Assembly (NCBI GenBank): GCA_027533105.1 | Contig: JAPZTW010000009.1 | Span: 186,001 to 250,000 of the forward strand | Length of the DNA stretch: 64,000 nt | Direction of reading: 5' to 3' | Source of the DNA: Sphingomonadaceae bacterium | Lineage (GTDB): Bacteria > Pseudomonadota > Alphaproteobacteria > Sphingomonadales > Sphingomonadaceae | In this document: piece after piece, positions 18,003 to 29,027 of the stretch | How positions within the stretch are numbered: the stretch's first letter is position 1 | Layout: every line of letters begins with the position of its first letter | The notes under the pieces: generated by a model | What the model was told of the DNA's origin: nothing | The model's input: the letters and a program-made list of their open reading frames with translations, nothing else | The model's database searches: none | Program-made: the position numbers and the translations under genes

Positions 18003-18410
18003 TCACCGACCAATGACAGGCGGCACTGTAGCATCGAGCAGCGCAAGGCACTGGGTCTTGATGCCCCCGGCCCTGATGGCGAACGTGACAGCGGTGTCGG
18101 TTCGCTGCAGCTCGTTGGCCTCGGCCTGCATCAGCGCCTGGATTCCGGACCGATCCAGCCCGGCCCGGTCCATCACCTCGGCGGCAATCCGGACAAAGAA
18201 TTCGCGCCCGCGCTCGGCCAGTGGCGGCCAATCCGCCACATCGGACGCCTGGCGAGCCTGCTGCCCGGCCACCACCGAGAACAGGGCGGCACAGCGCACC
18301 GCGGTCTGCAGGCCGGGGTCCAGCGGCCGGGGCGATGGGCTGGGCTGGGCAACCAAAGGCGTGGCCAGCAGGGCGAGCGGGAACAACAGGGCTTTCATCG
18401 GACCGGTCAT
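18003..18410 (-). CDS. Hypothetical exported protein
   Basis: Signal-peptide-like MKALLFPLALLATPLVAQ; no family recognised. Confidence 0.6.
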   Translation of the reverse strand: MTGPMKALLFPLALLATPLVAQPSPSPRPLDPGLQTAVRCAALFSVVAGQQARQASDVADWPPLAERGREFFVRIAAEVMDRAGLDRSGIQALMQAEANELQRTDTAVTFAIRAGGIKTQCLALLDATVPPVIGR

Positions 18411-18437
18411 GGCAGGGACAAGCTGAACGCCAGCCGA

Positions 18438-19034
18438 TCAGCCCACCCAGGCGGCAACTTCGGCGGCCACGGCATTGGCCGCACGGTTGAGCGCCGGGGC
18501 GATCGCCTGCGGCTTGGCCGAAACGCCGGGGATCACGCTTTCGAAGCGGCGGGTGGCGATGGCGCCGCCCGGCCCGGTGCGGACGGCCTCGAACCGCACG
18601 ATCACCGACTGGCTGGCCGCATCATAACCCATGTCGAGCAGCCGCCCGCCCAGCTTGTGCGCGGCGGGGCCGGCTGCACCGGCATCGTCGAGCACCAGCC
18701 GCTTGCCCCCGGCACGCAGGGTTTCGGCGAGGAGGCCGCGGAACTGGCGGGCCGGTCGTTCGACCCAGGCGGCATCGGCGAGATAGGCGATGCTGGCGCT
18801 GTCGACCTGAACCGGCACCTTGAGCACGGCCAGCTTGCGGTCCACTTCCGGTTCCAGCACCAGCAGGGCATCGGCCAGCTGGCCGGTGCTGCCGGTACCG
18901 GCGGCCGGAACCTCGGCCGGGGTCAGGACGATCAGCGTGGCGGGCAGCTTGCCCCCGTCCAGCCCGCCCAGGCACCCGCCCAGCAGGAGCGCAAGGGGCA
19001 GCCCGGCCGCCCGCAGCAGGATCGCACGGCTCAT
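18438..19034 (-). CDS. ABC-type transport auxiliary lipoprotein (LinN/PqiC-like)
   Basis: Lipobox LPLALLLGGCLGG; last gene of an MCE/Mla-type cluster; overlaps the MCE gene by 4 bp. Confidence 0.8.
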   Translation of the reverse strand: MSRAILLRAAGLPLALLLGGCLGGLDGGKLPATLIVLTPAEVPAAGTGSTGQLADALLVLEPEVDRKLAVLKVPVQVDSASIAYLADAAWVERPARQFRGLLAETLRAGGKRLVLDDAGAAGPAAHKLGGRLLDMGYDAASQSVIVRFEAVRTGPGGAIATRRFESVIPGVSAKPQAIAPALNRAANAVAAEVAAWVG

Positions 19035-19969
19035 TGCTTGTACTCCGGCAGCTTGTTGCCCCCCAGCAGCGCGCCCGCGCCGCCGTCGTCGATCTTCTCG
19101 GTCAGGTCGCGCAGGGCCCGGCTGGTGGCGCGCAGGTCGCGGATCATCGCCTCGGCCTCGGGCAGGGTCTGGTCGTTGAGCCGCTGGGCCGCGGGCCGCG
19201 CGGCGGCGAGCGTCGCCTCCAGCTCCTTGGCCGCGCCTGAGGCGGACTTGAGCGTGGTACGCAGGTCCTTCGACAGGGCCTGGCCATCGGCGGAGAGGAA
19301 CTGGTCGGCCGAGCGGGCCACCTTCTCGAACTCGGTCAGGGTCAGCGTCGCCTGCTTGAGCGTGAGCTGCAGTTCGGCCAGGGTGCTTTGCAACTGCGGC
19401 GAGGCATCGGCGAGGCCCGCGCTGAACCGGTCGGTATTGGCGAGGATATTCTCCAGGCTTTTCAGGTTCTTGTCCGACAGCGCCAGGTTCAGGCGTTCCG
19501 AAACCGTGGCCAGCCGGTCGAGCAGGACCGGCGCGGTGTTGAGCAGTTCGCCCAGGCCGCCGCGCTTGGTCGGGATCACCGGCGCGCCTTCAGGACCCTT
19601 CTCGGTGATCGGCGGCGCGCCCTTGACCGCGCCTTCGAGCTGGATGTTCGATACGCCCGTAAAGCTGCCCTGGATCGTCGCCACGGTGCCCAGCAGGATC
19701 GGCACCTTCTCGTTCACCGCGATCCGCACGCGCACGAAGCTGGGATCCTTGCGCCACAGCTCGATGGTCTCGATCTGGCCGATCGGCACCCCGGAAAAGG
19801 TCACCTGTGCGCCTTCGGACAGGCCATCGACCGACTGCTTGAAGAAGATGTCGTAACTGGTCTGGCTGGTTTCGTTCCAGCGCGCGATCCACACGATGAA
19901 GGCGGCCAGCACCGCCAGCAGCCCGAGCGTGACCGCCCCTACCCAGACGTTGTTGGCTCTTGTTTCCAT
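19031..19969 (-). CDS. MCE (MlaD) family periplasmic lipid-binding protein (LinM-like)
   Basis: METRANNVWVGAVTLGLLAVLAAFIVWI..YDIFFKQSVDGLSEGAQVTFSGVPIGQIETIEL: N-terminal TM plus MCE domain. Confidence 0.9.
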   Translation of the reverse strand: METRANNVWVGAVTLGLLAVLAAFIVWIARWNETSQTSYDIFFKQSVDGLSEGAQVTFSGVPIGQIETIELWRKDPSFVRVRIAVNEKVPILLGTVATIQGSFTGVSNIQLEGAVKGAPPITEKGPEGAPVIPTKRGGLGELLNTAPVLLDRLATVSERLNLALSDKNLKSLENILANTDRFSAGLADASPQLQSTLAELQLTLKQATLTLTEFEKVARSADQFLSADGQALSKDLRTTLKSASGAAKELEATLAAARPAAQRLNDQTLPEAEAMIRDLRATSRALRDLTEKIDDGGAGALLGGNKLPEYKQ

Positions 19970-19978
19970 CCGGCGCCT

Positions 19979-20863
19979 CTAATCCCCCGCCTTGCGCGGC
20001 TTGTCCATCGCTTTGATCCGGTGCTGCGCCGCTTCGGCCGCCCGGCCGCGCGGGCCATTGAAGTATTCCTGGATCCACGGGTGATCGAGGGTGAGCAGGT
20101 TGGGGATCGTGTCGCAGGCGATCACCCGCCTGTCGGCGATCACCGCCACCCGGTCGCAGATTTCGTGCAGGGTATCGAGATCGTGGGTGATCAGGAACAC
20201 CGTCAGCCCCAGCGTATCCTGCAATTCCTTGGTCAGCGCATCGAAGGCCGCCGCGCCGATCGGGTCGAGCCCGGCGGTCGGCTCGTCCAGGAACAGCAGT
20301 TCGGGATCGAGCGCGAGGGCACGGGCCAGGCCCGCGCGCTTCTTCATGCCGCCCGAAAGCTCGGCCGGATACTTGTTCGCCGCCTCTTCCGGCAGGCCGG
20401 AGAGGACCACCTTGAACCGGGCGATCTCGCGCCGCAGCTCGTCCCCGATCTCGGGATAGAACTCGCGCAGCGGCACCTCGACGTTCTCGGCCACGGTCAG
20501 GGTGGAGAACAGCGCCCCGCCCTGGAACAGCACGCCCCAGCGGCTGCGGATGTCGATATCCTCATCCCCGCGCGCGGCGGTGATATCCTCGCCCAGCACG
20601 TGGATCGTGCCCGCGCTGGGCGGCTGGAGACCGATGATCGAGCGCATCAGCACCGACTTGCCGGTCCCCGATCCGCCCACCACGCCGATGATCTCGCCCC
20701 GCCGCACCTGCAGTGAAAGGCCTTCGTGGACGACCTGGTCGCCAAAGGCATTGCGAATGCCCTCGACCACGATCGGGAACTCGCCCCGGAAGGCGCCGGG
20801 TATGCGGCGGCGCGCGGCATCGGCCACGTCGTCGCGGATTTCGCCAAGCTCGTCCGGGCTCAT
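19979..20863 (-). CDS. ABC transporter ATP-binding protein, MlaF/LinL-like
   Basis: Walker A GGSGTGKSVLMR, signature LSGGMKKRAGLARALALDPELLFLDEPTAGLDP; ATG at 20863 overlaps the permease stop. Confidence 0.93.
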   Translation of the reverse strand: MSPDELGEIRDDVADAARRRIPGAFRGEFPIVVEGIRNAFGDQVVHEGLSLQVRRGEIIGVVGGSGTGKSVLMRSIIGLQPPSAGTIHVLGEDITAARGDEDIDIRSRWGVLFQGGALFSTLTVAENVEVPLREFYPEIGDELRREIARFKVVLSGLPEEAANKYPAELSGGMKKRAGLARALALDPELLFLDEPTAGLDPIGAAAFDALTKELQDTLGLTVFLITHDLDTLHEICDRVAVIADRRVIACDTIPNLLTLDHPWIQEYFNGPRGRAAEAAQHRIKAMDKPRKAGD

Positions 20864-21972
20864 CCCCACCCCACTTCGGTGAAGAACACCGCGAAGAAGG
20901 CATCGAGCACGATCACCATGAAGATCGCCTGGACCACCGCCATGGTGGTGCGCAGGCCCACTTCCTCGGCATTGGCCTTGACCTGCATGCCCTGGTAGCA
21001 GCCGGCCAGCGCGATGATCAGGCCGAAGAACGGCGCCTTGACCAGCCCCACCCAGACATCGTGCAGCGGCACCACTTCCTGGATCCGCAGCAGGAAGGTC
21101 ATGAAGGGAATGCCCAGGGTAAAGGCGGAAATGAAGGCCCCGCCGATCACCGCCAGCACGGCCGCGTAAAAGCCCAGCAGCGGCATCATCACCACGGCGG
21201 CCAGGATCCGCGGAATCACCAGCGCCTCGACCGGGGAGACGCCGATGGTCCGCATCGCGTCGATTTCCTCGGTCAGCTTCATCGTGCCGATCTGCGCGGC
21301 AAAGGACGAGCCCGACCGGCCCGCGACCATGATCGCGGTCATCAGCACACCCAGTTCGCGAAAGGCGATCCGGCCGGTCAGGTTGACGGTCAGCATCTCG
21401 GCCCCGAACTGCTCGAGCTGGATCGCGCCCTGCTGGGCGATGACGATGCCGACCAGGAAACTCATCAGCCCGATGATGCCCAGCGCGGAAATGCCGACCA
21501 GCTCGGCCTGCCGCACCACGGCGATCCAGCGCATCCGCGCCGGGCTGGTCATGATCCCCCACCAGGCCACCAGCACCGCGCCGAGGAAGCCGAGCAGCCG
21601 CACGGTGCCCCGGCTCCAGCCCGCAACGGTCCGGCCCACGCCATCGGCGATGCGCGGGACAAGCGGCAGGCGCAGCGCGCCGGTTTCGCCTTCACCCTTT
21701 GACTTGCTGACCGCCGCGATCAGCCGCCGGGCCTGGTCACTCGCGCCGACCAGCTCGGCTTCGTGATCGCGCACCACGCGCCACACCGTCCAGGCGCCGA
21801 CCGTATCGATTTCGGGGACGGCGGCGATATCCACCCGGTCAAGCGGAACGGCCAGTTCGCGCAGGGCCCGGTCAACCACCCCGATCGAGCTGACGGTCAT
21901 CGGCCCGGACAGGACCGCCACGGTCCGCCCGGCATCATCCTGTTCCAGGCTGAAATCTGCCCACACCCGCAT
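20860..21972 (-). CDS. MlaE/LinK-family ABC permease with N-terminal STAS-like region
   Basis: MlaE core [90 protein letters not shown] at 21972. Confidence 0.92.
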   Translation of the reverse strand: MRVWADFSLEQDDAGRTVAVLSGPMTVSSIGVVDRALRELAVPLDRVDIAAVPEIDTVGAWTVWRVVRDHEAELVGASDQARRLIAAVSKSKGEGETGALRLPLVPRIADGVGRTVAGWSRGTVRLLGFLGAVLVAWWGIMTSPARMRWIAVVRQAELVGISALGIIGLMSFLVGIVIAQQGAIQLEQFGAEMLTVNLTGRIAFRELGVLMTAIMVAGRSGSSFAAQIGTMKLTEEIDAMRTIGVSPVEALVIPRILAAVVMMPLLGFYAAVLAVIGGAFISAFTLGIPFMTFLLRIQEVVPLHDVWVGLVKAPFFGLIIALAGCYQGMQVKANAEEVGLRTTMAVVQAIFMVIVLDAFFAVFFTEVGWG

Positions 21973-22081
21973 CCTGCCCTTCCTGCGGGAAAAAAGCGGC
22001 CCCGGCAAGGCAGGGCGGATAACCGGTACCCGCCTGCCGCGCCTTGCGCCGCTGCCGCCGCGCTGGCAAAGGCCGCGCAAG

Positions 22082-24766
22082 ATGGAAGAGACCATGACCG
22101 ACCAGACACTCGACAAGACTTTCGACCCCGCCGCGATCGAGGCGAAGTGGTATGCCCATTGGGAGGCAAACGGCCTGTTCCGCCCGGAACGGCCCGAAGC
22201 CCAGCCCTATACCATCGTCAATCCGCCGCCGAACGTGACGGGCAGCCTGCACATCGGCCACGCGCTGGACAACACGCTGCAGGACGTGATGATCCGGTAC
22301 GAGCGGCTGCGCGGCAAGGATGCGCTGTGGGTGGTGGGCATGGACCACGCCGGGATCGCCACGCAGATGGTGGTCGAACGCCAGTTGGAGATGCGGCAGG
22401 ACAAGCGCACCAATTACACCCGCGAACAGTTCGTCGAGAAGGTGTGGGAATGGAAGGCTGAAAGCGGCGGGGCGATCACCGGCCAGCTGCGGCGGCTGGG
22501 CTGTTCGATGGACTGGAGCCGCGAACAGTTCACCATGGACGAACACTTCACCCGGGCCGTGCTCAAGGTCTTCGTCGACCTTTACAACCAGGGCCTGATC
22601 TATCGCGACAAGCGGCTGGTGAACTGGGATCCCAAGCTCAAGACCGCGATTTCCGACCTTGAGGTGGAAACGAAGGAAGTGAAAGGCCACTTCTGGCGCT
22701 TCCGCTATCCCTTCGCCGATGGCTCCGGCCATGTCGAAGTCGCCACCACTCGCCCCGAAACCATGCTGGCCGACATGGCCGTGGCCGTGAACCCGGAGGA
22801 TGAACGCTACCAGGCGGTCATCGGCAAGGAGATCCTCCAGCCGATCACCGGCCGCCGGTTCAAGGTGGTGGCGGACGAGCACGCCGATCCCGCACTGGGT
22901 TCGGGCGTGGTCAAGATCACCCCGGGGCATGACTTCAACGACTTCGAAGTGGGCAAGCGCGCAGGCATCAAGCCGGCCGACATGCTCAACATGTTCGATG
23001 CCGAAGCCCGCGTGGTCCAGACCGCCGACGGGCTGGTACCGGAGGAATTCCTCGGCCTCGACCGCTTCGTTGCGCGCGAGCTGGTGGTGGCCCGCATGAA
23101 GGAACTCGGCTGCCTGATCCCGCATGTCACCAAGGACAAGGACGGCAACGAGAGCGAGGCCGACGCCGAACCGCGCGTGATCCAGCAGCCCTATGGCGAT
23201 CGCGGCGGCGTGCCGATCGAACCCTGGCTAACCGACCAGTGGTACGTCAACGCCGCCGAACTGGCCAAGCAGCCGATCGAGGCGGTGAAGACCGGCGAGA
23301 TCGAGATCGTTCCCAAGACCTGGGAAAAGACCTGGTTCAACTGGATGGAAAACATCCAGCCGTGGTGCGTCTCGCGCCAGCTGTGGTGGGGCCACCGGAT
23401 TCCGGCCTGGTACGATGCCGATGGCAATGTCTTCGTGGCCGAAACCGAAGCGGAAGCGGTCGCGCTGGCCGGCGGCAAGCCGCTCACGCGTGACGAGGAC
23501 GTCCTCGACACCTGGTTCTCATCGGCGCTCTGGCCCTTCGCCACACTCGGCTGGCCCGACCAGACCGAACTCCTGTCACGCCACTATCCCAACGACCTGC
23601 TGATCTCCGGCTTCGACATCCTGTTCTTCTGGGATGCCCGCATGGCGATGATGGGCTATTTCAACATGGGCCAGCGCCCGTGGAAGCAGCTCTACCTGCA
23701 CGGGCTGGTCCGCGCGCCGGACGGACAGAAGATGTCCAAGTCCAAGGGCAACGTGGTCGATCCACTGGGCCTGATCGACCAGTATGGTGCCGATGCGCTG
23801 CGCTTCTTCATGGCGGCGATGGAAAGCCAGGGCCGCGACATCAAGATGGATGAGAAGCGGGTCGAGGGTTATCGCAACTTCGCGACCAAGCTGTGGAACG
23901 CCGCGCGGTTCTGCCAGTCGAACGGGATCGGGGCCAGCAAGTCGCTCGCCGCCCCGACAGCGACTGCGGCGGTCAACAAGTGGATCATCGGCGAAGTGGT
24001 CGAAACCCTGGCCGAGCTCGACAAGGCCATGGCCGACCTGCGCTTCGATGCCGCGGCCAACGCGATCTACCACTTCGTCTGGGACCAGTTCTGCGATTGG
24101 TACATCGAACTGATCAAGGGATCGTTCGATGACGAGACCAAGGCCGTGGCCGGCTGGGTGCTCGACCAGATCCTGGTCATGCTGCACCCCTTCATGCCCT
24201 TCGTGACCGAGGAACTGTGGTCCAAGCTGGGGGATCGCGCCGATTACCCGCTGATCACCGCGCAGTGGCCGCAGCCGGGCGCGAGCGTCGATCCGGCGGC
24301 CAAGTCCGAAGTGGACTGGCTGATCGCGCTGATCGGCAACCTGCGGACCGCCAAGAACGAGCTGGGCATTGCGCCGGGCGCCAAGCTGGACGCCTTCCTG
24401 CCCGAGCCGAGCGCGCAGACCCGCGCGATCATCGAACGCAACCCGGCGGCAATCGAGCGGCTGGCGCGGCTCAACGGCATCCGTTTCGAACCGGCCCCGG
24501 CCGGGGCGGCGATGCAGGTGGGCGCGGGCGATGCCAACGTGATCATTCCGCTGGAAGGCGTGATCGACATCGCCGCCGAGAAGGCCCGCCTCGCCAAGGC
24601 GCTGGAAGTGTCGACCAAGGAAGCCAAGAGCCTCGAAGGCCGCCTCAACAACCCGGCCTTTGTCGAAAAGGCCAAGCCCGAAGCGGTCGAAAAGGCCCGC
24701 GCCGATCATGCCATGCACCAGGCCGAAGCCGAGCGGCTGGCCGCGGCACTGGCGCGGCTGGGGTAA
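22082..24766 (+). CDS. valS: Valine--tRNA ligase
   Basis: [21 protein letters not shown] (HIGH), [16 protein letters not shown] (KMSKS), C-terminal coiled-coil; true ATG may be 22094. Confidence 0.97.
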   Translation: MEETMTDQTLDKTFDPAAIEAKWYAHWEANGLFRPERPEAQPYTIVNPPPNVTGSLHIGHALDNTLQDVMIRYERLRGKDALWVVGMDHAGIATQMVVERQLEMRQDKRTNYTREQFVEKVWEWKAESGGAITGQLRRLGCSMDWSREQFTMDEHFTRAVLKVFVDLYNQGLIYRDKRLVNWDPKLKTAISDLEVETKEVKGHFWRFRYPFADGSGHVEVATTRPETMLADMAVAVNPEDERYQAVIGKEILQPITGRRFKVVADEHADPALGSGVVKITPGHDFNDFEVGKRAGIKPADMLNMFDAEARVVQTADGLVPEEFLGLDRFVARELVVARMKELGCLIPHVTKDKDGNESEADAEPRVIQQPYGDRGGVPIEPWLTDQWYVNAAELAKQPIEAVKTGEIEIVPKTWEKTWFNWMENIQPWCVSRQLWWGHRIPAWYDADGNVFVAETEAEAVALAGGKPLTRDEDVLDTWFSSALWPFATLGWPDQTELLSRHYPNDLLISGFDILFFWDARMAMMGYFNMGQRPWKQLYLHGLVRAPDGQKMSKSKGNVVDPLGLIDQYGADALRFFMAAMESQGRDIKMDEKRVEGYRNFATKLWNAARFCQSNGIGASKSLAAPTATAAVNKWIIGEVVETLAELDKAMADLRFDAAANAIYHFVWDQFCDWYIELIKGSFDDETKAVAGWVLDQILVMLHPFMPFVTEELWSKLGDRADYPLITAQWPQPGASVDPAAKSEVDWLIALIGNLRTAKNELGIAPGAKLDAFLPEPSAQTRAIIERNPAAIERLARLNGIRFEPAPAGAAMQVGAGDANVIIPLEGVIDIAAEKARLAKALEVSTKEAKSLEGRLNNPAFVEKAKPEAVEKARADHAMHQAEAERLAAALARLG

Positions 24767-24778
24767 GCTCTCCTAACT

Positions 24779-24870
24779 GTCACCCCGGACTTGTTCCGGG
24801 GTCCCGCTTGCTTGATCTGGCGCGGCGCGCACAGCAGGACAGCGGGACCCCGGATCAAGTCCGGGGTGAC
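24779..24870. repeat. Composite palindromic intergenic repeat (REP/MITE-like)
   Basis: 30-bp terminal inverted repeats GTCACCCCGGACTTGTTCCGGGGTCCCGCT / AGCGGGACCCCGGATCAAGTCCGGGGTGAC (29/30 complementary) around a 32-nt spacer; each arm contains its own dyad. Confidence 0.92.
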
Positions 24871-25103
24871 GGGAAGTGGGACGATGGGCCAGATGCCGAT
24901 CTGGCGTGTCACCGCCCCACAGGTCGGGGGTACGTCCCCCTGTCCTACCCGCCGCCAAGCTGGCATAGACCGGAAGCCATGAACCCGATCCGTTTCCCTG
25001 CCGCCACAGCCCGTTTCACGGCCCGAATTGCCCGCGCGGTTTTTTTCGCCCTGAACAGTGGTCCATGTGGTCCACGCCCGGTCCGGGCACAGGCAAACGC
25101 GCC

Positions 25104-25847
25104 ATGCTGACGCTCGCCACCACCACGCCGGGGGAACCGGAAATCTTCGCCTCCTTGCAGGGCGAAGGCCCCTCGCTGGGGCGGCCGGTGGCCTTTGTGC
25201 GCCTGTCGCGCTGCAACCTCGCCTGCACCTGGTGCGACACGGCCTATACCTGGCGGTTCGAGGGCGACAATTCCCTCCCGTGGCGCCCGCACCGCGACGG
25301 GCTGGCCTTCGATCGCAAGGCCAACCAGATCACGCTGGACGAGACCGAGGTGGCCGCGCGGATCATGGCGCTGGGGCAGGACCGGCTGGTGATCACCGGG
25401 GGCGAACCGCTGCTCCAGGGGGCGGCGCTGGCGCGGATGGTGGCCTTGCTCGAGGGCATGACTGTCGAGATCGAAACCAACGGCACGGTCACGCCGCACC
25501 CGGCACTCGATCCGCTGGTCAGCCAGTACAACGTGAGTCCGAAACTGAAGCATTCCGGGAATCCCGTTGAATCCGCACAGATTCCCGAACGGCTCGCAGA
25601 GTGGGCCAGAAAACCTCAAGCGTGGTTTAAGTTTGTGGTGGCGACGCCCGACGATGTCGACGAGGTGCTGGCGCTGGTTTCGGCCCATGCGATTCCGCGC
25701 GAGCGCGTCTACCTGATGCCCGAAGGGACCGACAGCGAAACACTGCGCGGGCGCGAACGCTGGCTGGCCCCGCTGGCGCTGGAACACGGGCTGCGGCTGA
25801 CCGACCGGCTGCATATTCATCTCTACGGCGATACCCGCGGGACATGA
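25104..25847 (+). CDS. queE: 7-carboxy-7-deazaguanine synthase QueE
   Basis: Radical SAM CNLACTWCDT, EIFASLQGEGPSLGRPVAFVRLSRC, ITGGEPLLQ. Confidence 0.92.
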   Translation: MLTLATTTPGEPEIFASLQGEGPSLGRPVAFVRLSRCNLACTWCDTAYTWRFEGDNSLPWRPHRDGLAFDRKANQITLDETEVAARIMALGQDRLVITGGEPLLQGAALARMVALLEGMTVEIETNGTVTPHPALDPLVSQYNVSPKLKHSGNPVESAQIPERLAEWARKPQAWFKFVVATPDDVDEVLALVSAHAIPRERVYLMPEGTDSETLRGRERWLAPLALEHGLRLTDRLHIHLYGDTRGT

Positions 25848-27277
25848 GCGAAGCGCCCCCCGCAGCCGCCCCGCTGAAGGGCAATCTGACCGAGGGGCCG
25901 CTGACCCGCACGCTGCTGATCTTTGCCCTGCCGCAGCTGGTCGGCAACGTGCTGCAAAGCCTCAACGGCTCGATCAACGCGATCTGGGTTGGCCAGTTGC
26001 TGGGGGACGAGGCGCTGGCGGCAACCGCCAGCTCGAACATCCTGATGTTCCTGCTGTTCGCGCTGGTCTTCGGCTTTGGCATGGCCGCCACCGTGCGGAT
26101 CGCCCAGTCGTGGGGTGCCAACGATGTGCTCTCGGCCCGGCGCGCGCTGGCGGCGGCGCTCGGGCTGACCGGCCTGATCTCGCTGGTCCTGGCCACGGCG
26201 GGCATCCTGTTCGCCGATGTCGTGCTGGGTTGGCTGGCCACGCCCGGCGCGGCGCATGACCAGGCGCTGGCCTATCTGCGGGTGGTGTTCATCGCCAACC
26301 CGATCGCCACGCTGACGACCATGATCGCCATGGGCCTGGGCGGAGCGGGCGATGCCACCACCCCGCTGCGGTTCATGATCCTCGTCACTGTGCTCGATGT
26401 CTTGCTGAACCCGGTCCTGATCCTGGGCCTTGGCCCGGCCCCGGCGCTGGGCATTGCCGGATCGGCCTGGGCCACGGTGATCGCCACGACCATCGGCTTT
26501 GGCGCGATGCTGGTGTGGATCTATGCCAAGGACCTGCCGCTGCGGCTGCGCGGGGCCGAGCTGGCCTGGCTCCGCCCGCGCTGGGACGAGACGCGCTATC
26601 TGCTGTCGCGGGGGTTGCCGATGGGCGCGCAGATGCTGGTGATCTCGGGCGCGGGGGTGATCATGATCGGGCTGGTCAACCGCGAAGGCCTGGTCACGGC
26701 GGCGGCCTATGGCGCGCTGCTGCAGATCTGGAACTATATCGGCATGCCCGCCATGGCGATTGGCGGGGCGGTGAGCGCGATGGTAGCCCAGCATATCGGC
26801 GCGGCGCGCGAGGACCGGGTCGATGCGATCAGCCGCGCCGGATCGCTCGCCAACCTCGCCATGACCGGGGTGATGATTGCCGCCCTCGTCCCGTTCGACC
26901 GGCCGGTGCTGGAACTGTTCCTGGGCGCCGACAGCCCCTCGGTTGCGGCGGCGCTGCATATCCAGGACCTGGCGATCTGGACCTACCTGCCCTTCGGAGT
27001 AACGATCGTGCTGTTTGGCGCGCTGCGCGCCTATGGTGTCAATTACGCCCAGCTGATCGTGCTGTTCACCTCGATGTACGTGGTGCGGCTGGGGGCCTAT
27101 TACCTGCTCTACCCGCTGCTGGGCAGCGATGCGCTGTGGTATTCGTTCCTGCTGAGCTCGGTAACGTCGCTGGCGCTGACCTTGCTGGTCTATTTCCGGC
27201 TACCCTGGCGCAAACGGATGCTGGCCCGCATCGCCGCGGCGGCGGGCCGCGGCGCGCAGACAGGGGAGGCGGGCTAG
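25844..27277 (+). CDS. MATE family efflux transporter
   Basis: 12-TM-like protein; GPLTRTLLIFALPQLVGNVLQSLNGSINAIWVGQLLGDEALAATASSN; overlaps queE stop. Confidence 0.9.
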   Translation: MSEAPPAAAPLKGNLTEGPLTRTLLIFALPQLVGNVLQSLNGSINAIWVGQLLGDEALAATASSNILMFLLFALVFGFGMAATVRIAQSWGANDVLSARRALAAALGLTGLISLVLATAGILFADVVLGWLATPGAAHDQALAYLRVVFIANPIATLTTMIAMGLGGAGDATTPLRFMILVTVLDVLLNPVLILGLGPAPALGIAGSAWATVIATTIGFGAMLVWIYAKDLPLRLRGAELAWLRPRWDETRYLLSRGLPMGAQMLVISGAGVIMIGLVNREGLVTAAAYGALLQIWNYIGMPAMAIGGAVSAMVAQHIGAAREDRVDAISRAGSLANLAMTGVMIAALVPFDRPVLELFLGADSPSVAAALHIQDLAIWTYLPFGVTIVLFGALRAYGVNYAQLIVLFTSMYVVRLGAYYLLYPLLGSDALWYSFLLSSVTSLALTLLVYFRLPWRKRMLARIAAAAGRGAQTGEAG

Positions 27278-28965
27278 CGGCCCTGGGCGCGCCAGCGCTG
27301 GACGGTGCGCTGGACCATGTCCTCTTCGCCGCCCGAATCGCGCCACAGCTCGGTGATCGACGGGTCGGCGCTGGCCGGGCGTTTCATCTCTTCCAGCTCG
27401 TCGAACGAGACGCGGATCGGGATCGAGACACCCTCGCCGCAGATGATGCATTCGCGGTTGCGCAGGGCCGGGATCGAATCGAGGAAGCCGCGCGCCCCTT
27501 CGGGCATGGCCGCCTTGACGAAAGCCTGGTCGCGATCGTTGTTGAGGCGCATCGAGATGATCGTGCCGCACTGCGAGAGCACGCCTTCGGCGAGGTCCGA
27601 CGGGCGCTGGGTGATCAGGCCCAGCGAAACGCCGTACTTGCGGCCTTCCTTGGCGATGCGGCTGAGGATCCGGCCCACCGAGGAGCCATCGGCATTCTTC
27701 TCGTTGGGGACATAGCGGTGCGCTTCCTCGCAGATCAGCAGCACCGGCCGGGTCTTCTCGTCGCGGGCCCAGATCGCGAAGTCGAAGACCATGCGGCTGA
27801 GCACGGCCACCACGGTGGCGGTGATGTCCGAAGGGACGCCCGACACGTCGATGATCGAGATCGGCTTGCCGCGGCTGGGCAGGCGGAAGATCTTGGCGAT
27901 GAACTCGGCCATCGTATCGCCCACCAGCATGCCCGAGAACATGAACTGGAAGCGCGGATCGGCCTTGATCTCGTCGATCTTGTTCTTGATCCGCATGAAG
28001 GGCGCGGACGAGGTGGCCTTGTCCAGCTTGCCCATCTCCGTATTGATGAAGTTGGTCAGGTCCGACAGCAGATAGGGGATCGGACTGTCGACCGTGATCT
28101 TGCCCATGGTTTCGGCCAGGCGGTTCTTCTGCCGCGCGGCCAGCAGGCACTTGGCGAGGATGTCGGCATCCTCCTGCCGCTCGTTGCCCGAAGAGGTAAG
28201 GAACACTTCGCAGTGCTCCTCGAAGTTCATCAGCCAATAGGGCATGTTGAGGTTCGAAACGTCGAAAATCATCCCCGTGTTCTTGAACGCGGCGGAATAT
28301 TCGCCGTGCGGGTCGATCATCACGATGTGGCCCTCGGGCGCGGATTCGCAGATCCGGTGCAGGATCAGCGCGGCGCTGGTCGACTTGCCGGTACCGGTCG
28401 AGCCGAGCAGGGCGAAGTGCTTGCCCAGCATCGAATCGATGTAAAGGCCGGCGCGGATGTCCTTGGTCGGGAAGACCGTGCCGACCTGGATGCTGGAGCG
28501 GCCATCGCTGGCATAGATCTGGCGCAGGTCGTTGCTGGTGGCCGGATAGATCAGCGCACCGGGAATCGGATAACGGGTCACACCGCGGCGGAACGAGTGA
28601 ATCCGGCCGGTCAGCCGCTCTTCATCGCCTTCGCCCAGGAAGTCGATCTGGGCCATGATCCCGCCGGGGGTCTTGGCATCCTGACGCTGGGTGCGGACCG
28701 AGGCCAGCAGCCAGCTGCGCCCGACCCGGATCTTGATCTGGCTGCCGACCTGTCCGGCCAGGGCAACCGAGGGATCGCTGTCTTCCGCACATTCGTGGAG
28801 GCGCTGGAGATCGAGCGCGATGGCCGAGCCCGACCCGGCGATTTCCAGCACGACACCGATCGGTTCGCGCGCATTGTCGACGCGCGGCGCTTTGGCGGCA
28901 CTCGCCTCGGGCGCTTCATCCTGTACGCGTCCTGCCCCGAAACCGCTGTGATTCATGCTATCCAT
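27274..28965 (-). CDS. HerA-like ATPase (DUF87 family)
   Basis: GKHFALLGSTGTGKSTSAALILHRI, MIDPHGEYSAAF, LLICEEAHRYVPNE, SLGLITQRPSDLAEGVLSQCGTIISMRLNNDRDQ. Confidence 0.88.
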   Translation of the reverse strand: MDSMNHSGFGAGRVQDEAPEASAAKAPRVDNAREPIGVVLEIAGSGSAIALDLQRLHECAEDSDPSVALAGQVGSQIKIRVGRSWLLASVRTQRQDAKTPGGIMAQIDFLGEGDEERLTGRIHSFRRGVTRYPIPGALIYPATSNDLRQIYASDGRSSIQVGTVFPTKDIRAGLYIDSMLGKHFALLGSTGTGKSTSAALILHRICESAPEGHIVMIDPHGEYSAAFKNTGMIFDVSNLNMPYWLMNFEEHCEVFLTSSGNERQEDADILAKCLLAARQKNRLAETMGKITVDSPIPYLLSDLTNFINTEMGKLDKATSSAPFMRIKNKIDEIKADPRFQFMFSGMLVGDTMAEFIAKIFRLPSRGKPISIIDVSGVPSDITATVVAVLSRMVFDFAIWARDEKTRPVLLICEEAHRYVPNEKNADGSSVGRILSRIAKEGRKYGVSLGLITQRPSDLAEGVLSQCGTIISMRLNNDRDQAFVKAAMPEGARGFLDSIPALRNRECIICGEGVSIPIRVSFDELEEMKRPASADPSITELWRDSGGEEDMVQRTVQRWRAQGR

Positions 28966-29027
28966 GCCCGGTATGGTCCTCTGCCCGAATGGCAGGAGCA
29001 ACCTAGGGCGGTTCGGTTAAGATTGGC

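Noticed and set aside
17967-19856. 629-aa plus-strand ORF and similar long antisense ORFs (e.g. 19388-20716, 20713-21702, 26515-29031, 34656-36830)
   Set aside because: They run opposite or out of frame to well-supported CDSs and have compositional bias without recognisable motifs; high-GC artefacts.
25020-25103. preQ1-type riboswitch upstream of queE
   Set aside because: No recognisable aptamer sequence or pseudoknot could be identified by eye.
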